From Chondrilla cf. caribensis (lineage: Eukaryota > Porifera > Demospongiae > Chondrillida > Chondrillidae), in assembly GCA_964020155.1 (NCBI GenBank), contig OZ026559.1, forward strand, positions 4,070,674-4,134,673: a stretch of 64,000 bases of DNA. The letters are read 5' to 3'. The translations under genes and the position numbers were made by a program. The notes below the pieces were generated by a model. It was not told the DNA's origin, ran no database searches, and saw only the letters and a list, made by a program, of their open reading frames with translations. Position 1 is the stretch's first letter, and each line of letters opens with the position of its first letter. Below, piece by piece: positions 33,536 to 44,325 of the stretch.

Positions 33536-35012
33536 TGCCTGAAACACAATAGTAATGCACATGAATGCTTAGTTCAGTTGTCATGTGGCACTGTATACGT
33601 ATGTGTACATTCATAAGCCTACACAATATAGGGCCATTGGGAGCATTTGATGGCGAGAAAACGGTAAATATTCATAGAAACGGCAAATAAATAATCACTG
33701 GTTTTGGCTCAACGTTCTGACAAGGTTTATTTTTATGATGGGAAATCATTGCATTCTAGAGCTGTTCATTTTTAGTACAAGAAACATAGTAACGTATGCG
33801 ATATTACCATTATAAGGCTGAGGACATAATAAGCTATATGTACAGAGGGTGGGCAATGGTCACAGACAACTGTCCATGTGTGGGATGCTCACTGATATTG
33901 GTATCACAAACTAACTATGAATGCTAATTGCAGACAAAGAAATACAACAACAAGGTGTATTGTGTACATGTGTACCTACCTGTGTGGGTTGTATCTGATA
34001 CTGTCACCACAAGGTTAAGAAAAGTACATGACTAATACATGATACTACACAGACTGAGGTGGATGGTGTACACATCTACCTGAGTGGGATGGGCACTGAG
34101 GTCTGTCGAGTACATACCTTTGTGGGATAAATACTGATATACCGATATTGGTGTTGACAGCTTGTAGGTATTGTATGTTAAAATACACAGCTACCTACAC
34201 TGAGTTGTGTAGTGTACATGTGCACTTGTGATGGATGTGTACTGATATTTGTGATTATGCGGCTGAAGCAGTTGTCCGTTGTGATCTACCTTTGTTGAGC
34301 TGTGGAGAATGAATTTTATCCTACATCATCCAACACATTTCAAGGAACTGATGTTGCTATCCGTGAATGGGTCCAGTCCCAATGTATAATGTGCTCAGTA
34401 CATGGGTATATATGCAACAAAGCGTACCTTGAAGCGCTTGTGTGGCCACCTATATTACCATAATATAATTATGCCGATGTTTGTTCCTAATGACTAATGA
34501 ATATCTCTTTCAAGATTGCATGGAGAACACCCCCCTAGATCTGTAGTTGGATAGATTTGAATGTTTACATAATCTTTAGGTAAACATACCTCAAGCAGAG
34601 CATGCATATGTACATAAGGTATAGGTGAAGTGTAGCAGTAGACAACTTCAACATACTTGCTGCATACTTGCTGCTCTGAAAGTGGAGTGGGTATAAAACC
34701 AGGTTCAATTGTTTTAATAGTAGACTTGTTATGCATCATTATTGGCATTGCTGTAGTGTCACCTTGTGTGAATGGATATACTGTATATTTGGTGAAAATT
34801 TATCTCTTTACATTTATTTGGTGAAAATTCCTGTAGGATCTGTCTGTCTCCCTACTATGCAATTTTAAAATATCAACAAATATGCCTGCACAAGGGGGAG
34901 AAGAAAACTGGAATGGCAGTAGTCTATATCAACTCCATACAGTAATTGAGGAAATATTACCACAAATTGCTATGCTTAATTGTTTCAATCCTGCCTCAGC
35001 AATATCTAATGT
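33536..35012. other. Spacer shared with 21740-23440
   Basis: No gene is seen. Segments such as GTCATGTGGCACTG, TGGGAGCATTTGA and CAGACTGAGGTGGATGGTGT repeat in the same order as in 21740-23010. Confidence 0.55.
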
Positions 35013-35075
35013 AAAGCTCATAATACCATAGGCTCATATAAATGTCATGCGTGAGCCTATGGTATTGTGAGCTTT
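35013..35075. repeat. 24-bp-arm hairpin upstream of collagen gene F
   Basis: Arms 35013-35036 and 35052-35075 match in 23 of 24 positions around a 15-base loop (AAAGCTCA..CCATAGGCTCA). Confidence 0.85.
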
Positions 35076-35409
35076 GCATGTTTGATGCCGTTGCATGATA
35101 TGCACATCTCTCATCCTGGCAAGTGGCTACTTGTTGAAATCACAACTGTTACATTCCAGTGTCCACGTCATTGCACAAAGTCTCAAACTGCATGTTCAGG
35201 GAAATAGCTTGTTTTGCAATGCACACACAAACTGTCCTTTGGTGGCATGACCTCATCTGATCATCGTATATCACCTGATCGTCGTATATCACCTGATCAG
35301 CTCAACCTGATCCCCCTACACTCTACCCCACATATATAATTCCACGAAATCATAAAACCACCACTATACTAAGAAATCCACCTCAACGTATCATACATAC
35401 ACATTTGTG

Positions 35410-36662
35410 ATGGAGCTAAAAAGGTTTTTGATATTTCTTCTCTCTCTTTTGATTGCACCTGGAACCGCAACTGCTCAAAAGTGTAATGTAGGACGCCTGC
35501 CAATTGGACCACTGTTGGGTCCTCCTGGTCGTGATGGAGCAGCAGGTCGTGATGGTCTCCCTGGTCCAACTGGTCCTCCAGGTGCTCCAGGCTCTCCAGG
35601 TCCCAGTGGAGTCAACCTTGATGAACTTCGGGAGATTGTTCGTTTGATGGCTAAAGAAGAACTGAAGAACTTGACATCTGAAGATCGTGAACCAGTGAAG
35701 GTTGTTGTGGAGTATGATAAACTGTGTCCCACAACTGATTCAACGTCTACACCTCCCGGTAACAATTCCACCCAACAGCCAACTACCCAGCCTACTTCGA
35801 TTCCAACAACCTACAGACCCCCTTTCACTTGCATTCCAAGAAATGGATCTTGTGCTGGACTAACTGCCTATGAGCCAGCAATGTCCTGTGAACAGATTTT
35901 GCTCTGTAACCCTGCCAGCCCATCAGGTTACTACTGGATTGCTTTCACTAACCACTCAATCTTGAACAATGGTATTGTTCGTGTTTATTGTCACATGGAA
36001 CCTGACATCTGTGGAGTGGCTGGAGTGATGCGAGTGGCCTTCTTGAACATGACTGACACCACAGTCCATTGCCCACATCCACTGGTACAGCTCACACAGT
36101 CTGGAAAGAGGATGTGTGTCAGTCCAACGTCTGGAGCTCAGTTTACTTCTCTAAATTTTGCAACGTATAATATTGACTATAACTACGTGTGTGGAAGAGC
36201 AGTTGGGTATGCCAAGTACAGAACCTACGCCTTCTACCACAGTTCTACTTACAAATCCATTGATCAACCCTACATGAACGGATTGTCCATCACTTGCCGA
36301 ATCAAAGGTCAACGCAACCACATATGGTCCTTCGCTTCTGGATATTATGCAAGTGGCAGTACCTCATTTAATTGCCCTTGTGATGCAGGGGGTACTAAGC
36401 CTCCATCGTTTGTTGGCCACAATACTACTGTGAAGCAGGCACTCATTCCTCCATACCTAACTCATGGCACACCAGCAACCCCCTGTGGGATGGGAAGGGT
36501 TGCTATTCTGGATCTAGTTGTTGTGACAACAACCGCTTGCCGTGGTTCATGACTGCCCTGCCGGAGACTACCAATTCCGATATCGAAGTTCGTTGGTTGG
36601 ACCCACAAGGCCATGCCACTGGGGTGATAGGTATTGAACAATTGGAGTTGTATGTATACTAA
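35410..36662 (+). pseudogene. Secreted collagen-domain gene F with one frameshift
   Basis: Signal peptide MELKRFLIFLLSLLIAPGTA, then directly AQKCNVGRLPIGP without the Ser-Pro run found in the other copies. Collagen triplets, neck and YDKLCPT are almost identical to B, G and H. The linker is Asn/Thr/Gln/Pro-rich (STQQPTTQPTSIPTTY), and the C-terminal domain is of the A/H subtype (YCHMEPDICGVAGVMRVAF). One base is missing after 36422 (FVGHN, expected YYCEAG). Read one frame over, the rest is open to GIEQLELYVY and a stop at 36660-36662; in the original frame it ends at 36552. A single-base error in the sequence would give the same picture, so its status as a pseudogene is uncertain. Confidence 0.75.
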
Positions 36663-37261
36663 CAGATCTACTCCAAGTATAAGCGGCATTTGTACATCTC
36701 ACAGGAGTTACCTGTTGTAGCATATAAGACTGTAGGTAGTATACTTGTTCATCTAGTTTCCATTCTTGTAATTACTTGTGGAGTGTATATCATGTAGCAA
36801 GCAAATGCTGTAAGATCAGTTAAATAATTGCAAATCATATGTTTTGATCTCTCATTTATTCATGTATCCATAAGAAATTGGTTTATGAATGTACAAGTGC
36901 ATTAACAGCAGCCAATTTTCTGGCAGTGTTTTCGACATTGCATATAGACATGATTTGAAGGCAAGCTATAATGTTTGAACGAGGGGAGAAGGAATAGGCA
37001 AAGAAGATTTACAAGATATCAAATTAATTTTCCAATGTTCTGTGATGACCTCAATAAATTTCTATGCCCTTTAATCTGCCCATCATTAGTACAAGAATCG
37101 GTCAATTTAATGACATATGATAGGGAGAATAGCGATGTAATATGAACAATCGTGTTACGTTGATCACATGCAAATCTGACACATGTGTCCTCTTTGGAGG
37201 AGATTAGTCTCGTTCCCAGCCCTAGCTCTGGTGCTACAGTCTTCTTTTCTTGTTGGAGAAC
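36663..37261. other. 3' flank of collagen gene F
   Basis: It matches 61830-62400 (for example GTAGCAAGCAAATGCT), which follows another collagen C-terminal relic. No gene is seen. Confidence 0.65.
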
Positions 37262-37269
37262 CTTTAGAG

Positions 37270-37728
37270 CAGTGTGGTCCAACCTAAATGATGGGCCACA
37301 TTGAAAGTTTCATCCCACTAGGGTCTAGTGAGACAGTTGAATTTGGAGCTAATATACTTATTATAGCATTATAATATAATTATTTATATTTATTTAGATA
37401 ATAGATCTATTATAATAAATGTGCTCAGTCCATGTCCTTTTGAAGAATCAACCCTCAGGGCGATATCAACTTTCCTGTTCTTTGCAGCCACCTTCTTTCT
37501 TTGTGATTTCCTATGGGTGTGCAATAATTAAAGTACTTAGCCCCAGATTTGTTTCTCTGAAGTTGGAGCTAATTGGCATTTGTAATTGAGTAATATGAAG
37601 TCAATTAACTGAATAACTTAGGAATTGGCTAAACAATTGTTATAGAATAGTCTATAAGGTCAGCAGGTAGGTTAGAAACCTTCATTGGGCTGGATTCCAA
37701 CCCGCTGGCCGTATGTTGGACAACACTA
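37270..37728. mobile_element. Non-autonomous hAT element, 459 bp
   Basis: The left end is CAGTGTGGTCCAAC and the right end is the inverse of TAGTGTTGTCCAAC. The 8-bp target duplication CTTTAGAG is exact at 37262-37269 and 37729-37736. End sequence and 8-bp duplication are diagnostic of hAT transposons. No transposase frame is present. Confidence 0.88.
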
Positions 37729-37736
37729 CTTTAGAG

Positions 37737-38060
37737 AATTACATGTACATAGGAAACATTTATTATTGCTGTAGAAGAAAGGATAAGATGTCTTCACATG
37801 AATTCCAACCCCCTTACAAAGCTGCTGTTTATGGATACTGGTGTGCAATTATATCGTTGTTGGATGATTTGAGTACATGTATACAACAAACCCTTGTATA
37901 GATTTCTATGCTATTGTAGGTGTGAATGTGCACATCACAGGGAGTCCTGTATCCAAATGGATACCTTTGTCAGTACCACTGTAGCTGCACTACAATGGGT
38001 TGAGCTCCCCGTAATTGCAATGACAATCTACAATCATCAATACACATCACCCCTGAATAG
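37737..38060. repeat. Dispersed repeat R, copy 1
   Basis: Shares GATTTGAGTACATGT, CACAGGGAGTCCTGTATCCA, ATGGATACCTTTGTCAG and GTAGCTGCACTACAATGGGT with copies near 38380, 52795 and 62400. Confidence 0.7.
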
Positions 38061-38120
38061 AGAAATGGAAACACTCCCCACAACTTACAGAACACTATTT
38101 TAACACAACCCTTGGATGTG

Positions 38121-38293
38121 CAGTGGAACCTCTCTATTACAAACCTCTGAAATGTGGAAACCTCTGTAATAAGGACACCATTCTGTGTCCCAGTGTAGTT
38201 CTGAAATGTCTAATATTACCTCTGAATTGAGGAAATCTCTGTATTGAGGACTAAAATCAAGGTCTCAAAGTATCTTAAATAGAGAGGTCCCAC
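38121..38293. mobile_element. Pogo-like miniature element, 173 bp
   Basis: Ends CAGTGGAACCTCTCTATT and AATAGAGAGGTCCCACTG are inverted repeats. The right flank is TA; the left flank reads TG where TA is expected. A related empty site (CAGATGTATTGCACAAGAAC) is seen at 39644. Confidence 0.8.
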
Positions 38294-38379
38294 TGTATTA
38301 CACAAGAACAATATTTGAAACGGTCTATTGCTTATTATGATGTTCACTCTGCTAGATGAGTGCATGTATGCACATGTTT

Positions 38380-38765
38380 ATTATGTAGTACATGTACATA
38401 AGAAACACATATATTGCTATAATAAAGTCTTCACATGAGCCCAGCAGAGCTGCTGTTGATTAGTATTGCATATGTACGTACGTATAGTAGATGTGCAATA
38501 TCAATTATATGGTTGGATGATTTGAGTACGTGTACATAACATCCCCTTTTATGGATTCCTATGCAATAGTAGGTGTGAATGTGCACATCAAAGGGAGTCC
38601 TGTATCCAAAACGGATACCTTTGTCAGCACCACTGTAGCTGCACTACAATGGGTTCCCCTTAATTTCACTCTTTGGAATAGGCCAGTATGTGATATAAAA
38701 TTATGAATCTCCGTGACCAATTTGGCGAGGTGGCAATAATCCTCTTCATTCACACAAATTACAGT
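38380..38765. repeat. Dispersed repeat R, copy 2
   Basis: Same landmark segments as copy 1, plus the distal part CCTCTTCATTCACAC that also ends the copy at 52795. Confidence 0.65.
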
Positions 38766-38812
38766 CAATTAAATTGAATCATGTGTGGTAGTTGTGGATG
38801 CAATTATTTGGA

Positions 38813-39005
38813 AATCAACCTGCTGACAAAGAAAGAACCCAGGGTGTCTGGCTGAAGCCGCCATAACCACTGAGCCACTTAGCCACCACAGCAACCAGTC
38901 TTCACACTTCTCCTTTAAAAGTCTGAAGTCAGCCATACACTCTGGGTTCGAACCCCTCAGCTGCCAGTTTTTCACTTTTCTCCTTTCTTTGTTGGCAGGT
39001 TGATT
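38813..39005 (-). mobile_element. Short element with inverted ends and tRNA-like boxes
   Basis: Ends 38813-38835 and 38983-39005 are inverted repeats (21 of 23 match, AATCAACCTGC..ACAAAGAAAG). Inside are GGGTTCGAACCC (38944), a B-box-like sequence, and on the minus strand TGGCTCAGTGG (near 38870), an A-box-like sequence. The boxes are in the wrong order for a tRNA. It may be a tRNA-derived SINE rearranged head to head. Confidence 0.45.
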
Positions 39006-39184
39006 GCATTCATAGATTATAATTGCAGGTGTGAAACTGTGTACACAGGATGTTTTGAAATTGATCACAGGGAGTCATGTATACATCGCCTTCAGTTGAA
39101 TGGCTTTGAAGGCACCCATTGTAGGCACAACAATCCATGTCGCTTGCAATAACAATTATGTCGATCATGGTTTAGCGTATATTA

Positions 39185-39274
39185 CCAGACACTACCAATT
39201 CCGATATTAATGTTATGTGGATGGACCAACAGGGGCATAGTGCAGGTATTGAACAATTAGAGTTGTATGTGTAC
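39185..39274 (+). pseudogene. Collagen C-terminal relic, 30 codons
   Basis: PDTTNSDINVMWMD..GIEQLELYVY is readable, but the terminal stop is replaced by TGG and no upstream domain is present. It is of the A/F/H subtype. Confidence 0.8.
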
Positions 39275-39599
39275 TGGTTCTCCATTGAGTATGAACTGTT
39301 TGTGGGATTCCTCCAATTGCTTTACTATTGTTGAATTAATTGCTTTATTTGAACTTATTGCAGTATTCATGAATATTGTTCAATCAATTGAATCAATTTG
39401 ATTGGTTAATGTATCATATGTATGTAATTTGAATGATGTATATTTGCATATCAATATAATTCGTTCACAGCATGAAATAATATCACTATATATTGTTACA
39501 TGATCTATAAATAGTAGAATATATAGTATACAGTACAGATCGAAAGTAATGCACACTGTCACACACATGTTGCATGTGTGTACATGATCCAAGAGACAA

Positions 39600-40278
39600 G
39601 AAGCACTCCCCACAACTTACTCAACTCTATTCAACAAAACCCTCAGATGTATTGCACAAGAACAGACATACACAGTGTCATTATAACAGACCCCGAAAAT
39701 GGGAACAAAATAATGGAAACGAATTGACCCTATACTGCATTTACAAAGCAAAGGAATAATGATTTATCATTTATGTGATATGTACCAATAATTTCAACAT
39801 TCTTTTAAAATGTAAACATAAAACCTCATATTATTATTCATGCATCACCCACTTATCAGAGACCGTGACACACTTGTACTCAACAATGCACCTATACTCT
39901 CTAAGTCATGCAACTGACAGAGGTAGCAGTCAGCTGCTGGAAGGTTTGGTGCAATAAGAATTTCTATGACTAAAGAATTCCATTAAAATGGCCCATGAGG
40001 CTGGTTTATTCAACTAGAGGACTAGGACATCTAATAATTTTACTAAGCATTATGAGTAGATCACTGGGAACTATTCTGGAGTTTACACATTGTGTCACAA
40101 GTATCAGGTTCAATTTTCCTAATTGTCATGGTTACAGTTGTCATGGCGACTGTTGATTGTATGGCACACTTGGTCATTATCATGGCTTTCTTATGAATAT
40201 TATTATGATGATAAATATATAATTCAACCTGTGGTTACCTGCCTGTAGACCCGCTTGAATAGTGTAACCTCTGTGGTA
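39600..40278 (+). promoter_or_regulatory. Upstream region of collagen gene G
   Basis: Alignable to the flanks of B and D (GAGGCTGGTTTATTCAACTA, then GAGGACTAGGACAT). It contains CAGTTGTCATGGCGACTGTT at 40136, TATGAATAT at 40192 (87 bp before the ATG) and a TATA-like AAATATATAA. Confidence 0.5.
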
Positions 40279-41628
40279 ATGGAGCTGATAACGTTTCCCA
40301 TTTTCTTTTTGTTCCTCTCCATTATTGGAAACTCTTGTTACTCTGAAACAGCTCCTTCTCCTCAACCCTCTCCATCTCCATCTCCAAGTTCGGAACAGTG
40401 TAGTGCAAGACACCTGCCAATGGGACCACTGGTAGGTCCTCCCGGTCGTGATGGTCGTGATGGAGTTGGGATAGCAGGTCGTGATGGTCTCCCTGGTCCA
40501 GCTGGTCCTCCAGGCTCTCCAGGTCCCAGTGGAGTCAACCTTGATGAACTTCGTGAGATTGTTCGTTTGATGGCTAAAGAAGAACTGAAGAACTTGACAT
40601 CTGAAGATCGTGAACCAGTGAAGGTTGTTGTGGAGTATGGCAGAATGTGTTCCACAACTGATCCCACTCCCTCCTCACCCACCACTAGACCTATAACAAG
40701 AGTGAATCCTTCACCATGTGTCAACGGAACAGTCAGACCCACCTTGTCCACTAGACGCCCAATCTTCCCTAGTCCGGGGACTCATATCTTTGTGAGGACC
40801 TGCCATCGTGGACTGAGCCGCATGGATGCTGCTCCTTCTTGTCGTCTCATTCTCTTGTGCGATCCAACTAGTCCTTCGGGATTCTACTGGATTGAGACCA
40901 GCCACCTCTATGACAGTGCTCGCTCTCTCAACCAGATGTACTGTTACATGGAATTCGGTAAATGCTTAGTCCCAGGGATCACTAGAGTGGGTCAGATCAA
41001 CATGACCAAGGATAATTCTAGTTGTCCAAGGCACCTGGAACTGATAGAGCAATCAGGAAAGAGAATGTGCTATAGTCCACTCACAGGTACACGGTTCACG
41101 TCAGTTGTATTCCCAACTTTCAACATCAAATACAATCACGTTTGTGGGAGAGCAGTGGGGTATGCTCGTTACGGACCAAATGCCTTCTACTACAGTGTTT
41201 CCAGCTCCTACAAATCCATTGACCAACCTTATGTTGAGGGACTGTCTATTACCTACACAATCAATGATGAGCGCAAGCACATCTGGTCCCTGGCTGGAGG
41301 GTATACAGACCCTGGTAATGGACATGCCAACCACTGTCCATGTGCTGGTGGTTCATCCTACCGTCCTCCGTCTTATGTTGGTGATGACTACTACTGTGAA
41401 TCAGGTAGGCCTTCAACCTCCAATAGTGAAAATTGGTACATGGATAATCCCCTTTGGGACGGACAGGGTTGTCACTCCTCCTCCCGTTGCTGTTACAACA
41501 GACGTCAACCGTGGTTCTGGCAAATTTTACCTGAAATGACCGATTCCGATATCGAGGTTCGCTGGCTACGTCCAACTGGATCAGGCCACCATGTTGCTAT
41601 TGAACAACTTGAACTATATGTCTACTGA
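40279..41628 (+). CDS. Secreted collagen-domain protein G
   Basis: This is a 449-residue single-exon gene of the B/D/G subtype. I chose the ATG at 40279 (MELITFPIFFLFLSIIGNSC); the upstream in-frame codon at 40255 would place eight residues before the signal peptide. It has the Ser-Pro run, EQCSARHLPMGP, Gly-X-Y triplets with one break after GRDGV, the shared neck, a Thr/Pro linker with an extra Cys and NGT sequon (SPCVNGTV), and a C-terminal domain ending VAIEQLELYVY. The usual CCDNRRQPW reads CCYNRRQPW here, and YDKLCP reads YGRMCS. A poly(A) signal lies at 41731. Presumably secreted like its paralogues. Confidence 0.87.
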   Translation: MELITFPIFFLFLSIIGNSCYSETAPSPQPSPSPSPSSEQCSARHLPMGPLVGPPGRDGRDGVGIAGRDGLPGPAGPPGSPGPSGVNLDELREIVRLMAKEELKNLTSEDREPVKVVVEYGRMCSTTDPTPSSPTTRPITRVNPSPCVNGTVRPTLSTRRPIFPSPGTHIFVRTCHRGLSRMDAAPSCRLILLCDPTSPSGFYWIETSHLYDSARSLNQMYCYMEFGKCLVPGITRVGQINMTKDNSSCPRHLELIEQSGKRMCYSPLTGTRFTSVVFPTFNIKYNHVCGRAVGYARYGPNAFYYSVSSSYKSIDQPYVEGLSITYTINDERKHIWSLAGGYTDPGNGHANHCPCAGGSSYRPPSYVGDDYYCESGRPSTSNSENWYMDNPLWDGQGCHSSSRCCYNRRQPWFWQILPEMTDSDIEVRWLRPTGSGHHVAIEQLELYVY

Positions 41629-41975
41629 CAGGACTCATGCAGTCTACAGTGAGTATAGTGTTTAAGTTGTGTTAATCATTTAAATTTCAGTATCACAAGT
41701 AAACATTTCTGCAGCAAATATAGGATTCGTAATAAACAGCAGACCGAGTTAAAATTGATGAGTATTAATACATCCAATTGCTATTATATCATAATGATTA
41801 TTGGCTAAGATGTTACGAGCATACAATACTATTCGGCCGTGGTGTATATATATGTGCATGTCTGAGCATGATAGTAATGCATGTGTTCAATAATGTATTC
41901 CAGTGACACTGCATATACATACGATGATAACATTGAGCAACTTTCAGCATAAATATGATGGATAAATAATCACAT

Positions 41976-43646
41976 AATGCCCAGTAGATTTACATTGTAC
42001 TTACTGTGTACTACTATTTAAATGCATGTAGAATAATTAATACTCCAGGTGTTGTTGTCTTGTCTTCCAACAATCTTTCTGACTTCAGTGAAACAGCATT
42101 GAGCAGCTGTAAATGAGGTGAGTAGGCAACATTATTATGGTGAATAATAATTGTAATTATCAATATGTACGCAGGGTTCTCCCCAGCTATACTAAGGCAT
42201 AGCGCCCCGCTATTCCTTTGAATTCTAGCGCTATGCCTTCTATTTAAACTGCTAGGCCGCTATGCCTTTGACTTAGTAGACAAGGTTGTGAAAAGAAAGC
42301 CAACTGCTACTGGTACCACCGAGTAGAGCCTCGCGAGTTCGGTCAGGTCAGGCACCACCATTTTAAAGACGTCACGCGACATACGTAGTAGTGTAATGGC
42401 TTCGAAGCCGGACGATATCCGTTCGTTTTTCTCAAGACCTCGTAAAGAAGCTCAAGGGCTAAGTAATCTTCGGAATGATAGCGCGGATCATATCACCAGC
42501 AGATACACCAAAGAAAGCCCCTCAACTACTTCTACCCTTGATGAATCTCTTCCAAAGCGATCCAAACACAGAGAATAGGGTTTTAACTCAGAATTTTTGT
42601 ATGTAACATATATAGCATGTAACATTGTAACTACATATCTGGATTTCCATATTTTTTTTCATTTGATCAATTCTAATTACTATTACATTGTATTGTTGGA
42701 TGTGAACAATTGATTTGTGCGGAATGCCAATCGAGTCACCACCTTACAACGGACAGAACTTTTCATAAACTGAAAATGTATGAGCACTATGCCTTAAAAA
42801 AATCCTGGGGAGAACCCTGGTACGTATGTAGTAAGACCTTAAAATCGAGGCCACCTATGGTATACCTGTTAAGATGGTCTAGTTACTGGGGTGGTCTTCA
42901 AGTGGGGTTCTCATGCTGGTAGGATTGAAATTGTAGTGTAATCTCAACATGGTAGTGACTGAAATGAATTTTGGTGGTTTTGTCTCTTTGTGTGCCTATG
43001 GAAAGCCTGTATTTAATATAAATTATTATTATAATGGCACTACCATCATCAATGTCACAATTTTTTTCCAAATTTTCTATTCTGTTAATTTAAATAGATC
43101 TGTATGGCAACATTGTTAAGGATATTTATGTTCACATTACCTGTATGGTTACGTCTCCCAAGACGTCCCAGTCATCCTTAGTGATTAGTGGACTTTTGAT
43201 GCAGGCAATCTGTCTTGAAGGGAAGAATGGAGAAGATTTGTTGAATAAAAGATAGTAGGTCACAGTGGGTAGGTATTCTCCAAATTCTAGTAGTATTCCT
43301 TCACTCTCAATGCTGTATATCACTGTAGTGGTCCACATGTACCAATATATGTTGTGATAAGTGTAGTTTATTCCCGGGTATGTCCTCCATGGATAGGTCC
43401 CAAGTGAACACTCTTCAGGAAGTGGGTCTGTGTAGTTGGTGAAGTAGGCTATGATGACACTAGATGGTTTAGCCCGATTGATGGGGCAGGGTAGAAGGCA
43501 TTGAGGAGTTGTTGATAGTTGTCAGGATAAGCTTTGATGGAGTTCAATATTTCCAAGGGATCATCACAAACTTGATAGCAATCACATCCTCCACAAGTAC
43601 CTTCTATGAGGATAGTCCACAGAAATAGTGTTATTACTGCACTCAT
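41976..43646 (-). pseudogene. Seven-helix gene, copy 4, membrane part lost
   Basis: Exon 1 (43646-43141) has the usual signal peptide and donor CAG|GTAATG. A 5-bp insertion near 43487 (GGGGCAGGGTAGAAGG, where others read GGGGTAGAAGG) shifts its frame. Of exon 2 only the first 130 bp remain (42106-41976: LLNAVSLKSERLLEDKTTT), with a 7-bp insertion; all membrane segments are missing. The intron carries a 649-bp transposon. It cannot make a seven-helix protein. Confidence 0.85.
42172..42820. mobile_element. DNA transposon derivative, 649 bp, TACG target duplication
   Basis: Ends CAGGGTTCTCCCCAG and CTGGGGAGAACCCTG are inverted, continuing imperfectly to AAGGCATAG. Flanks TACG (42168-42171 and 42821-42824) duplicate the single TACG of the empty paralogous site near 7391. 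Inside, a CRE-like GACGTCAC precedes an open frame at 42396-42578 (MASKPDDIRSFFSRPRKEAQ and a basic end), resembling the N-terminus of domesticated or hAT-type zinc-finger transposase proteins. I read it as a deletion derivative keeping the promoter and first exon of a larger transposon. Confidence 0.8.
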
Positions 43647-43797
43647 TCTTCACTCAATTGTACCTGGTTACACATGGCAGACAACAATAGTGAATGACTC
43701 TTATTATGCAGTCTACTATGTTGCCAAATTTTCACCTTCCATTCAGGATGATTCCCAAATTATTGGATCACAATTTACTAATAATATTATACTAATA
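43647..43797 (-). promoter_or_regulatory. Upstream flank of copy 4
   Basis: Shares the CTTCACTCAATTGTACCTGG stretch, a TATAATAAGAG-like box (minus strand, near 43702) and TTCACCTTCCATTCAGGAT with the flanks of copies 2 and 5. Confidence 0.45.
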
Positions 43798-43799
43798 TA

Positions 43800-44323
43800 C
43801 CGTAGTGTCCGAAATTTTCCGAAAAAGTCGCTCGATTTAGGACTGTTCGCGTTTTTATTTTCACGAATGGCAACGTGCTTATTGGTTTTCGTTTAGAACT
43901 TCAAGGGCGCTTATGTGTTATGAATGGCGACGGAACGCAAGGTACTATCGTTTATAGTCGAGACAAGCTTGTGACGTTTTATTTTTCTGAAAAGAACTGC
44001 AAGATTGCTCGCTTTTGAAGATGTCCATGTTTGAGTATGAGAGCGGTATTCGAGGATATCATGTTTATCAGACTATTTGGAGCAGTAGCATTGGAGAGGT
44101 TCTTAGCTGCCATCAAGAGCCCAGAAACGCTGAAGCTCCCTTCGCTACAGGCGTATACGAAGGCAATCGTCCTTTGTTCCCACATTACCCGTACTACCAA
44201 CGTATAAACGGCCGCCATTTTATACATACCCACGATAATTTCCGCGAATGAAAATTTCGCGAATCCGACCTTCCTCGTGAAATTCGCGAAAATTACGTCC
44301 CGCGAAAATTTCGGACACTACGG
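43800..44323 (+). mobile_element. TIR element, 524 bp, carrying captured gene exons
   Basis: A 20-bp perfect terminal inverted repeat (CCGTAGTGTCCGAAATTTTC) and TA on both flanks (43798-43799 and 44324-44325) mark a Tc1/mariner-type element. The flank of copy 5 near 56110 shows the empty site. Inside are a candidate first exon (43924-43941, MATERK), donor GTACTA, acceptor TTTTGAAG and a second exon from 44021 encoding MSMFEYESGIRGYHVYQTIW and SSSIGEVLSCHQEPRNA. That resembles the HIRAN-like RGYHVY domain I recall from many sponge and cnidarian proteins. The element is more CpG-rich than its surroundings. It looks like a host gene start captured by a miniature transposon. Confidence 0.75.
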
Positions 44324-44325
44324 TA

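Noticed and set aside
33134..33616. Open frames of alternating Thr-His or Cys-Val in CA/TG tracts (also 1494-1790, 6094-6330, 24713-24980, 51714-52199, 63182-63690)
   Set aside because: Dinucleotide repeats have few stops; they do not encode proteins here.
38941..38960. tRNA gene suggested by GGGTTCGAACCC
   Set aside because: No A box at the right distance on the same strand and no cloverleaf; the A-box-like sequence lies on the wrong side.
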